From NCBI RefSeq assembly GCF_016811995.1, contig NZ_CP069159.1:2790001-2854000 (forward strand): a stretch of 64,000 nt of DNA, given 5' to 3'. Under the pieces are notes generated by a model. It was not told the DNA's origin and did no database searches. It saw nothing but the letters and a program-made list of their open reading frames with translations. Below are positions 45,596 to 53,524 of this stretch, one piece after another. The position numbers were made by a program, and so were the translations under genes. Every line of letters starts with the position of its first letter. The stretch's first letter is position 1. Source of the stretch: Citrobacter sp. R56 (lineage in GTDB: Bacteria; Pseudomonadota; Gammaproteobacteria; Enterobacterales; Enterobacteriaceae).

Positions 45596-45939
45596 AATTG
45601 CTCACCATTCCACCCGTTGATTTTACCCGTACCAAAGCGAAAGTTATTCTCACCGGCCTGACTCTGCAGCGGCGCGACCAATTCAGTACGGGGCGCTTCA
45701 GCTGATACGCCATGCTATTCCGGTAGCCCCGGTTCATTGAGCGAATGCCCCCCGCGAGTTCAACTCTTCGCATCACCTTGCCAGGTTTCCGTGGCATGTA
45801 CCCAGCGACGAAAAAATCCACCGTCAAAGGTGAATCGGCAAGCAAAGGTTCTATTTTTCTGAAACTGACTCTTAAACCACCTCACATCATTCGCATTGGG
45901 CATGAAGCTATCTCGCCGGTTCAGATTACCTACAGACAT
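45596..45939 (-). pseudogene. Decayed effector-like coding remnant
   Basis: From the ATG at 45939 one frame reads MSVGNLNRRDSFMPNANDVR, WFKSQFQKNRTF, FTFDGGFFRRWVHATETWQG and stops at 45760-45762. The same frame goes on past two stops with protein-like sequence (TELVAPLQSQAGENNFRFGT, GKINGWNGEQFAESAFWIHP) to about 45570. The composition suggests the C-terminal part of a larger protein now broken by point stops. I suspect a type VI lipase-type effector (Tle3/DUF3274-like), but cannot confirm it. Confidence 0.5.
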
Positions 45940-45957
45940 ATGTGGGTCAGTTGTTCC

Positions 45958-47583
45958 CTATTCCCAGGGGCGGACTTTCAGTCTCAGTACACCCTTAATA
46001 CCAGGAGCCCGGGATTGTTCGAATGGCAACGCAATATCGTGACTGCTCTGTTTATCCTGGAAGTGCATGTCCTCATCCACAGTAGCGGTGATACCTTCGT
46101 TCCAGGACAAGTTGACGTGCCAATCGGCATTGGGATTATGGACTGGAGGTGGTGTCAATTTGACGGTTGCGGTACCGCGAAACAAATCAGTTCCTTCATA
46201 GTGGACGTCAGGCAAAAATCGACGGTCGATCACATAGTCTGGCGTTTTGACCACGACGGTCATGGAATAGGAAAGCGAAGGATCGGAATCCACCTTTGCC
46301 CATTTCGACAGAAATACACTGGAGAGGTAGATACTCCGCCGATTTTTATTTTTTCCTGTCAGATCTTCGTGGCTTCGACAGGCAGGCGAATCCTCGACGG
46401 ACTGTCTGCGGGTAAGGAACCAGCGCTTACCTTTTGGGGCGGCACGGAACTCGAATTGGTAACCGGCTTCCAGTGTCTTACCGGCCTGTACCTGCTCTTC
46501 CACTTCCGGCGGCAATGAAACGCTCTCAATATCCAGATAAATATCAACGCGAACGTCGCCAAAGAGGAAGCGAATCAGGTTCTGATATGCCTCTTCGGAA
46601 TTGACTATACCAAAGAAGCCAGAATGGGAGCGATAGGCGTACGCTGTAGCCACTTGCGTCTCGCTGTTTGGCACTAATCGGTCATTGCCATCAGTCTTAA
46701 TGCCCCACAGAGAAGCATTATCGATACGCACCAAACCATCACTTCCACTGCCGACGAAAGCCCGAACGGCACCCTGTAACACCTCATAGTCACCACGATT
46801 GGTACCTATCATGCAGAATATCCGGTCTGGTGATAGTGCAGACTCAGGGATCAGGTCAACGCGCCCGTCGAATTTGGGTGCGATCTTCGTTAAGTTAAAG
46901 TAATTCACCATCTCTTTGCGACTGAAGGTATTTGCCTGTGCTGGAGTCAGCCAGCTCGGGACATTAACCCCCAGAGCATCAATACCGTTGTGCGGTGTGG
47001 CAAAGGTGAAAAACTTGTCGACGCTTTCGCGAGCCTCCTTGTAATTGACCTGGCCCTGCAAGAACGCCCGGGCAATCAGTCCCCCCATCGAATGCGCCAC
47101 CAGATAGCAGCGAAAATCCTCGGCAGCTATCGCAGGTTCGCCATCTACCCGGTACTGAAGAACCAGTTCCTTGACCTTCAGTATTAGACTGTTCAGACGC
47201 TTAGCATATTCTGTAACGTTACGGGACTCGCCATTACCGAACCATTCAGAACCATCATCGTAATACCTCAGGATCACTATTGAGGCGGGAGGGATACCGG
47301 GAATTGGCACCCCCTTTTCATTACGTGCCGGTTCCCAGTTCTCATCCAGGATATCAAAGCCGTTTTGATATACGTGCTGATACTTAAACTCACTCATCAA
47401 GCGTACTATCGGTGATTCAAAAACCATTTTTTCTGGTGGCCTGTCTTTGCTCTCAGAAGCGCGATAGAGAGTCGATCCGATGTTAAACCCACAGAAAGGA
47501 TCTGCTGATGTTTCGTTACGTTCACCCACAGTCATTGCATAGCCGCGGATATAGATGATGGGGTATCTGTGCATAACAAACAC
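45958..47583 (-). CDS. Alpha/beta hydrolase, lipase-like, no signal peptide
   Basis: 541 residues. The nucleophile elbow is VAHSMGGLIARA (about 165-176), typical of esterases and lipases, and SHSGFFG near 335 could supply the catalytic His. The C-terminal 200 residues are beta-rich and of unknown type. There is no secretion signal, as with type VI lipase effectors. It lies upstream of the decayed remnant, HEAT-like and Sel1 genes, all on one strand. Function beyond hydrolase is an inference. Confidence 0.82.
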   Translation of the reverse strand: MFVMHRYPIIYIRGYAMTVGERNETSADPFCGFNIGSTLYRASESKDRPPEKMVFESPIVRLMSEFKYQHVYQNGFDILDENWEPARNEKGVPIPGIPPASIVILRYYDDGSEWFGNGESRNVTEYAKRLNSLILKVKELVLQYRVDGEPAIAAEDFRCYLVAHSMGGLIARAFLQGQVNYKEARESVDKFFTFATPHNGIDALGVNVPSWLTPAQANTFSRKEMVNYFNLTKIAPKFDGRVDLIPESALSPDRIFCMIGTNRGDYEVLQGAVRAFVGSGSDGLVRIDNASLWGIKTDGNDRLVPNSETQVATAYAYRSHSGFFGIVNSEEAYQNLIRFLFGDVRVDIYLDIESVSLPPEVEEQVQAGKTLEAGYQFEFRAAPKGKRWFLTRRQSVEDSPACRSHEDLTGKNKNRRSIYLSSVFLSKWAKVDSDPSLSYSMTVVVKTPDYVIDRRFLPDVHYEGTDLFRGTATVKLTPPPVHNPNADWHVNLSWNEGITATVDEDMHFQDKQSSHDIALPFEQSRAPGIKGVLRLKVRPWE

Positions 47584-47990
47584 TCTCTATTTGTATTACC
47601 TGATTGAAAATACAGGATAATTAGAAACAAGCTTGGCTAGCGTGCAAAGCACGCAATCATTTGCTGATGAAATGCGTATTTATTGCCAGTATTTTCAGTT
47701 TATTATTGCTATCAAATTGGCATACTAAATATTAACTTTCGTACTATTTTCATCTTAATAATCATGCAAAATAATGATGATAGCCTGTCTGCCGGATAAC
47801 CAGGAAGGTACAGAAAATAAACTGACCACGCTCAGCAATCTGTTGTTCCTCGAAATGCTGCAGGACCGCCCGCACAGATAAAAGAACGGGACATCCGTTT
47901 TGCGTTTAATGAGCTTTTGCTGCTGCCACCTACGTAACTGACTTTTTCTGTACCACGGTGCTGCGCCCCGGCCAGATAATATTTTTCATT
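47584..47990. other. AT-rich gap with no gene
   Basis: About 400 bases. Presumed promoter of the hydrolase gene at its left end; otherwise nothing recognised. The right part (47820-47990) may be the decayed downstream end of the fragment at 47991-48218. Confidence 0.45.
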
Positions 47991-48218
47991 CTACCCGGGA
48001 GTAATCACTCGTTTTTGATGCCCTCGCAGTTGCCAGTCCGCTCCGATTTTTGGATTGAGGTGGATATCCACTTCACCTTCATAAAATACCGGGTGCTCCA
48101 CGTTGCGTTCGTCCAGCTCTTTATGGATTGCGGCCATCTTTCCATTAATTTCGTCTGTTACCATTTGTGCTGAAACACGTGGGTTAGTAGGCTTCTGGCA
48201 CTGCGAGCTAAGTTGCAA
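47991..48218 (-). pseudogene. Unassigned protein fragment (75 residues)
   Basis: Reads MQLSSQCQKPTNPRVSAQMV, TDEINGKMAAIHKELDERN and then FYEGEVDIHLNPKIGADWQL, LRGHQKRVITPG. The sequence looks like the interior of a larger protein, with no ribosome site and a stop that breaks it. It may be the front part of the effector remnant at 45.6-45.9 kb, separated by insertion of the hydrolase gene; this is speculative. Confidence 0.45.
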
Positions 48219-48384
48219 TGAGTTGAAAAAATGACTAACTCAATTTAGTGATTTATTTATCCAGCGGATTGAGCGTAGCAGTATGTGATCTCCTTTCCCG
48301 GTTCCGTGTTTTTTGACGGGATTCGCTTTCTCACAAAACCGATATTTTACTGCAGGCGCCAGCATAAGCATATTGATAACATAA
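48219..48384. other. Noncoding stretch before the small ORF
   Basis: About 165 bases; nothing recognised. Confidence 0.4.
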
Positions 48385-48465
48385 CTAAAAAAACAGCATT
48401 ATAAAGGTGGCTTTCGCTCCCTTTAATAAATCCTTTAGTTCTGTTGGCGTATGCTGGCGCGACAT
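48385..48465 (-). pseudogene. Truncated N-terminus of a PrtD-type type I secretion ATPase (candidate)
   Basis: 26 codons from the ATG at 48465, with GGAGAAG ideally placed, 10 bases after the peroxidase stop. MSRQHTPTELKDLLKGAK then ATFIMLFF resembles the start of PrtD/AprD-type exporter ATPases, where a polar SELR-AL-ACR stretch leads into the first membrane helix (F-SVGLFSF). The frame ends at TAG 48385-48387, at the point where the helix would continue. No further exporter sequence is visible downstream. Short length limits certainty. Confidence 0.5.
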
Positions 48466-48475
48466 CGTCTTCTCC

Positions 48476-51400
48476 TTATCCGATTAGAGTAAAATCATTA
48501 ATATCGATGCTTTTAGAGTTTACGTTTTCTAAAGTAATGACATTGCCATTAAGAGGATTGCCGATGGTAATGACGGTACTGCTACCGGCTCCTCCAGCAA
48601 TCGTGACGCTGCTGGCAAAATTCGCTACACCAATGCCTAATAAACTCAGATCGATGAGGTCCTGTCCGCCGCCGGGATTACTATCGAAACCGTTGGTAAT
48701 ACGGTCTCGCCCAAAGCCTGCGCTAAAGACGAAGGTGTCATTTCCGGAACCACCTGCCATGATATCAGCGCCCTGGCCACCATCGAGTCTATCGTTACCC
48801 ACTCCGCCTATCATGTAATCGTTACCGGTCCCGCCCTGAAGGTTATCGATACCCTCACCACCTTCAAGGAAGTCATTTCCTGCCCCGCCATTCAGTTGGT
48901 CGTTTCCTCCCATCCCATACAAAAAGTCATTACCGCTGCCACCGTTGATGGTGTTGGCAATGGCATTCCCTTTGCCGGTGAAAGCGCCTGTCCCGGCGAA
49001 CACCAGTGTTTCAACGTTATTGGTCAACGTGTAATTTTGGAGGGTGGTCTGGACAACATCCGTCCCGCCATTAAGAGCTTCCTTGACACTATCCATGGCA
49101 TTATCAACCAGATAAACATCATCTCCGGCCCCCCCCGTCATGCTATCGGCACCCTGGCCACCCTCGAGTCTATCGTTACCCGCTCCGCCTATCAGGTTAT
49201 CGTTGCCAGCCCCGCCCTGAAGGTTATCGGCACCGTCACCGCCATCAAGGGAGTCATTTCCTGCCCCACCGTTCAGTTGGTCGTTTCCTCCCATCCCATA
49301 CAAAAAGTCATTACCGCTGCCACCCGTGATGGTGTTGGCAATGGCATTCCCTTTGCCAGTGAAAGCGCCTGTCCCGGTGAACACCAGTGTTTCAACGTTA
49401 TTGCCCAACGTGTAATTGTTGAGGGTGCTCTGGACAACATCCGTCCCGCCATTAAGACCTTCAGTGACAACGTCACCAGTATTATCAACAATATAGATAT
49501 CATTACCGAGACCGCCCACCATCACATCGGCGCCAGTGCCGCCGTTGAGTGTGTCGTTGCCGGCCCCACCGTTGAGCGTGTCGTTGCTGCCCCCACCATT
49601 GAGGACGTCATCGCCAAGCCCACCATTGAGGACGTCAATGCCGTTCCCACCATTGAGGACGAGGTTGCGGTTGGCAACGACCGGCGGATTATCGAGCTGA
49701 CTCGTCCCGAAGATGTTCTCGGGAAGATTGGTCAGGCCCGTGTTGCGTGCCACGATCCCGGCAAAGCCCTGCTCCTCGATGACCTCGTAGAGATCCAGAT
49801 GCTCCACGCGGTCGAGATAATACAGCCGGTCACCTTCCTGGATCCGGTCAAGTTGCTCGTGGATGATGACCCAGAAGGTCTGGCCAACCACACCGCCATT
49901 GATGTGCTTCTCGGCGAGTCCGCCAACGAACAGATCAACTCTGTCGATGCCTTTGACGGTGTTTCCGTTGACAAATTTATAGCCAGGATTCGCCGCCAGG
50001 AAGTCTGCAATTTGAGCATCTTCCAGCACGAGGTCTGGATACGCCTGCTTGAATTGCTCAATGACTGTATCGCTGAGATCGTTCCGTGCCTGGAAGTCCT
50101 CCCACGAACTGTAGGGTGTGAGATCGCCAGCAAAGCTGACCGCCTCCTTCACATACGGATCGAGAGAGGCCATCAGGTCGGCCCGGATCTGGTTCATCGA
50201 ACCCAGACCGACGTCCCACTCGCGGGCGACGTCGAACGCGAACACGTCAGCACTGGTACGAATGAGGTCATTTCGGACAGCATCGACGATATTGACGTCG
50301 ACTTCTTCCGCGGGCTGGACAACACCACCGGCAATGATCCCGGAGACACCCAACTGCTCATAGCCAGGCTTGGGAGAGTAAGGCAATTGCCCACTGGGGA
50401 GGATGAACGCACTCGTATCGTTGGTCGGGTTGAGGAACGCGTCGAACAGAGGTACCTGCGTTGCATTGCCCTGAGCGTCGAGCACCGTCAGCGTCTGCCC
50501 TATCAGCGAATGACCGAACCGGTAAGCTGCAGTCGCGAACTCGTGTGAGACGCGCGCATCCACTTCCGGATTGTACCCGGCGAAGCCGTGATCGCCCTCG
50601 CCTCTCATGCCACCAAGCAACTTGTCGGCAAAGTCGGTGTAAATAACGCGCTGATACTCAGCCTCGTTGATTATCTTGGCGGCCTGGAACAGTTCTTCAG
50701 CTGTTCCCTCGAATCCGGCTTCGAGCAATCCGTTGACATGGAAGTTGTGATTCCGCTCCCAGATGTTGTGGACCGCAGTGAGTGCGATGTTCTCGTTCGC
50801 ACGTCCATCACCCGCTACGTAGTGGTCGAGCAGGTTGATAAAGGGGTTGGTGTCGAGCAGCAGCGCAAAGCCACTTCCCATGAAATTAGACGTCATGGCA
50901 GGGAGCATCGACTTGTTGATAACACCATTGCTGTCGACCAGTCCGGCGAAGTACTCCCGGAAGGTCACGCTGTGGTCGCCCGGCAGCGAGCTGTCGGTGA
51001 ACAGCGTGTTGTTGTTCCAGTGATGCAGGATCAGTTCGCTCAGCGTGGGCAGCAGCTTGAAATTCGGATTTGAGGGATCCACTCCGCCTTCCAATAGCTT
51101 GCCCGTAAACCCGCCCTGTCCGTCACCTTCGCGCAGGAACTGGCCGACGAGTTCGTTCGAGCCATAAGTTTGGTTCTGGTCAGCGAATGGCGATGTCTTA
51201 TTGAGATGCTGCGGGATGCCATTGGCATCAATGCTGTCAACGGTTCCGCGAGTCAGGTCAGCAGGATTTGGAACCGTGCCCGGAGCGCCAATCTGGATCG
51301 TTCCGTTACCTCCCTTACCGAGGAAATCGAGACCGTGATCGAAGTACTGACCGAAGGCCGTGAACAAGCTGTTCACGCCCGCGGCGTTGCCGGAAAGGTT

Positions 51401-52243
51401 TGCTTCCTGTGCGCCAAGGATATTGCTGATGGCACGCGGATCCAGCCCGGAGAACAGGGGATTGATGTCGCGGTTGTGAGTCGTCTCATTCCAGGCGCCG
51501 TAGTGCGCGTCGGTGAGTCGTGTGAACGGCTGATCGGCCGAACCATAGTCAAGGTGAACACGGTTATTTCCGGTGCCTTCGAGATCGCGGATCCCGAGTG
51601 CATCGTTGTCTTCACCGCCTTCACGCCCGTTGACCAGATTCTTCAGGTTGGCGACATCACTGGCGTTGAGCGGGAAGGCACCGTCGCCGCCGACATCGTC
51701 ATCGCCATCGCCATCGTCATCATCATCATCGTCATCCGCCGACGTTTCCTTGCTCGCTAAGATAATGGGATCGGCAGGTTTCGACATGGTGTTCATGCCG
51801 TCAGGCACTGTGCTCGTGTCCTGGGTCAGCGTAGAAGGCCTGGATTTCGACGCCAGCTCAACAACCTCCTGCGGCGACGGCGTGCCAAACACACCATCCA
51901 GACCAGTGCTGATGACCGGATCGGTACCTTTGTTCACTTCAACTGCGGGTAAGATGTTGGCGGTCTGGTTACTGATAACCGATCGCGGCGGATCTATAAC
52001 TGACCATATCCCGGCGTATCCCGTTTGAAACGCGTGATCAAACACGCGCAGGAAGGAGTGGTCTATGGCACCAAACTTGTTCTGCACTGTGACCAGGTGG
52101 TTAAAGCTACCATCGAAGGTACGAATACCGAATGGAAGCAGAGGGTTGGAGAGTAAATTAAAGTTGACACCGTCGACATACGCTTGTGCTATAGAGGTTT
52201 GCAGGAGGATAAATTTAGGGTCATGCTTATTAATATCGGCCAT
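48476..52243 (-). CDS. RTX-repeat animal-type haem peroxidase
   Basis: 1255 residues from the ATG at 52243 (MADINKHD), which has GAGAG eight bases away; ATG 52249 and TTG 52258 are alternatives. An acidic stretch (about 170-184) follows the N-terminal 165 residues. The animal haem peroxidase domain has the distal His motif FGQYFDHGLDF (H303), the distal Arg in WERNHNFH (R497) and the proximal His in YRFGHSLIG (H578). About 300 residues of GGxGxDxLxGG calcium-binding RTX repeats follow. Such proteins leave the cell by type I secretion. Relatives are mainly in Alphaproteobacteria and Pseudomonas-like bacteria, so transfer is likely. Confidence 0.93.
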   Translation of the reverse strand: MADINKHDPKFILLQTSIAQAYVDGVNFNLLSNPLLPFGIRTFDGSFNHLVTVQNKFGAIDHSFLRVFDHAFQTGYAGIWSVIDPPRSVISNQTANILPAVEVNKGTDPVISTGLDGVFGTPSPQEVVELASKSRPSTLTQDTSTVPDGMNTMSKPADPIILASKETSADDDDDDDDGDGDDDVGGDGAFPLNASDVANLKNLVNGREGGEDNDALGIRDLEGTGNNRVHLDYGSADQPFTRLTDAHYGAWNETTHNRDINPLFSGLDPRAISNILGAQEANLSGNAAGVNSLFTAFGQYFDHGLDFLGKGGNGTIQIGAPGTVPNPADLTRGTVDSIDANGIPQHLNKTSPFADQNQTYGSNELVGQFLREGDGQGGFTGKLLEGGVDPSNPNFKLLPTLSELILHHWNNNTLFTDSSLPGDHSVTFREYFAGLVDSNGVINKSMLPAMTSNFMGSGFALLLDTNPFINLLDHYVAGDGRANENIALTAVHNIWERNHNFHVNGLLEAGFEGTAEELFQAAKIINEAEYQRVIYTDFADKLLGGMRGEGDHGFAGYNPEVDARVSHEFATAAYRFGHSLIGQTLTVLDAQGNATQVPLFDAFLNPTNDTSAFILPSGQLPYSPKPGYEQLGVSGIIAGGVVQPAEEVDVNIVDAVRNDLIRTSADVFAFDVAREWDVGLGSMNQIRADLMASLDPYVKEAVSFAGDLTPYSSWEDFQARNDLSDTVIEQFKQAYPDLVLEDAQIADFLAANPGYKFVNGNTVKGIDRVDLFVGGLAEKHINGGVVGQTFWVIIHEQLDRIQEGDRLYYLDRVEHLDLYEVIEEQGFAGIVARNTGLTNLPENIFGTSQLDNPPVVANRNLVLNGGNGIDVLNGGLGDDVLNGGGSNDTLNGGAGNDTLNGGTGADVMVGGLGNDIYIVDNTGDVVTEGLNGGTDVVQSTLNNYTLGNNVETLVFTGTGAFTGKGNAIANTITGGSGNDFLYGMGGNDQLNGGAGNDSLDGGDGADNLQGGAGNDNLIGGAGNDRLEGGQGADSMTGGAGDDVYLVDNAMDSVKEALNGGTDVVQTTLQNYTLTNNVETLVFAGTGAFTGKGNAIANTINGGSGNDFLYGMGGNDQLNGGAGNDFLEGGEGIDNLQGGTGNDYMIGGVGNDRLDGGQGADIMAGGSGNDTFVFSAGFGRDRITNGFDSNPGGGQDLIDLSLLGIGVANFASSVTIAGGAGSSTVITIGNPLNGNVITLENVNSKSIDINDFTLIG
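48767..49534 (-). repeat. Tandem 384-base duplication inside the RTX region
   Basis: Two adjacent copies (49534-49151 and 49150-48767) encode the same 128-residue unit: GAD-M-GG-GND-Y-VDN, then NGGTDVVQ, NYTL-NNVETLVF, TGKGNAIANTI and GNDFLYGMGGNDQLNGG. DNA and protein are close but not identical, so the duplication is not brand new. Confidence 0.88.
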
Positions 52244-52852
52244 GTTCATTTCTCTCAAGAATGATTATGAAAGGGCACGAAAAGGCGAAGCCTGTACGCG
52301 GCACTCGGATTACGCGCCTGGAATTGCTAACTGAGCGAGTAGACAGAGCAGCTCCGAGCTCCGAGGGGGCAAACGATCTATATTCCCCCTTCACTTCACA
52401 AAATGACCCTACGATGGATATGCTCAGCTCCCACTGGAAAATCGCGACGACTTACTTTGCCAAAGTGATAACAGGCTTCAGACAAGCGATCCCCTGATAT
52501 TTAATAAAGCCATAAAGTTAACAACCGTCAATAATATTAAACAGCGAAAATGAACCACCGGTAATTAACCGGTCAACGTTGCGCTGATAGCCGCGCTTTA
52601 ACTATCCAGCAATACAACACGATAGGTGAAATTTTCCAGATGAATATTGAATAAATCATAAAGAAAAAATTAATTATTAATATAGGCACGCTAAAATCAA
52701 TAATATAAAAGTTTATAAAAAAACCTGAAAATAATACATTATTAGTACCGCTTCGTTGACATACCGAAACTAACTTATATTTACCTGCCATCAACATCAT
52801 AAACGAGGTCATTATGTATGATGTGACCTGTCCCCAGAATTAGAGACTACCG
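52244..52852. other. Gene-free stretch upstream of the peroxidase
   Basis: About 600 bases. The first part should carry the peroxidase promoter. 52500-52800 is very AT-rich. A minus-strand hydrophobic reading of 79 codons (52812-52573) has no ribosome site and is not called. Confidence 0.55.
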
Positions 52853-52990
52853 TCAGTGAGTAATGTCGGTTTGTTTACCTTTAATTTTTCCGTTTCGCCA
52901 GCCTGCTGCAAACTCTGATGGTGTCGGATAATTCAGTGCTGAATGTGGAGGATACTCGTTATAATCCTGCCGCCAGTCATTAATGATTGG
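52853..52990 (-). mobile_element. IS3-family transposase C-terminal remnant
   Basis: Minus-strand translation ends INDWRQDYNEYPPHSALNYP, TPSEFAAGWRNGK and a stop at 52853-52855. This is the C-terminal end of IS3-family OrfB (DDE integrase). GGGGACAGGTCA just beyond the stop (about 52826-52837) resembles an IS terminal repeat. The rest of the element is gone. Confidence 0.85.
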
Positions 52991-53261
52991 ACTGACCCCA
53001 CACCCGTAGACAAATTCTGTCCTCACGACGAGGCCTGTTCAAAGCACGTATCAAACGCTAAAGATGACTCTACTGTAAGCACAGTGTTCATCTTTGGGCT
53101 GGTGAACCTGAAGAGATGGTTAACTCTGGAATGACGATGACGTCGGCGGTACATGCTCCCCCCAAACCACAATAACCCTGGTTTTAATATGGTCTATGAC
53201 AGCTATTCTTCCAGCAGGGACACTAAATGGTTAGGAGGCGTCAACTTATGGTAAAAACACC
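52991..53261. other. Short gene-free stretch before serT
   Basis: About 270 bases between the IS remnant and the tRNA terminator; nothing recognised. Confidence 0.5.
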
Positions 53262-53295
53262 AAAAAAGAAAAAGGGGTTACCTTTCGGTAACCCC
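53262..53295 (-). terminator. serT terminator
   Basis: On the minus strand GGGGTTACC, loop GAAA, GGTAACCCC is followed by TTTTTCTTTTTT, just after the tRNA. Confidence 0.9.
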
Positions 53296-53306
53296 TTCTC
53301 TGTATT

Positions 53307-53394
53307 TGGCGGAAGCGTAGAGATTCGAACTCTAGAACCCTTTCGAGTCGCCGGTTTTCAAGACCGGTGCCTTCAACCACTCGGCCACGCTTCC
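53307..53394 (-). tRNA. serT: tRNA-Ser (anticodon UGA)
   Basis: 88 bases on the minus strand from GGAAGCG to GCCA. Anticodon TGA corresponds to plus-strand 53358-53360 (tca). The long variable arm GCGACTCGAAAGGGTTC is typical of tRNA-Ser. It sits upstream of yccA as in E. coli and marks the right edge of the accessory region. Confidence 0.97.
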
Positions 53395-53404
53395 AATGAG
53401 GCGC

Positions 53405-53433
53405 ACTATAAACATCCCGAACGGACCTGTAAA
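53405..53433 (-). promoter_or_regulatory. serT promoter
   Basis: On the minus strand TTTACA (53433-53428) and TATAGT (53410-53405) are 17 bases apart, followed by GCGCCTC, a GC-rich discriminator typical of stable RNA promoters. Confidence 0.8.
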
Positions 53434-53524
53434 GCACCAAAACGTTCGTTTGCCTGAAAAACAGTCAAAATGCTGTTAATAGCCTGAAATAACAACAAAT
53501 TGACTATTTATTCAGCGCAAACCA

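Noticed and set aside
45534-45845. 103-codon minus-strand open frame
   Set aside because: A different frame of the same stretch (45939 down to about 45570) reads more like protein; this frame is Arg-rich and has no ribosome site.
48767-49534. Repeat array as a possible CRISPR
   Set aside because: The repeats are coding RTX units in one long open frame, not short identical repeats with spacers.
48896-50548. 550-codon open frame on the plus strand
   Set aside because: Antisense to the peroxidase RTX region; open only because the repeat codons lack stops on the other strand.
52573-52812. 79-codon hydrophobic minus-strand frame near the IS remnant
   Set aside because: AT-rich sequence readily gives hydrophobic frames; no ribosome site precedes the ATG.
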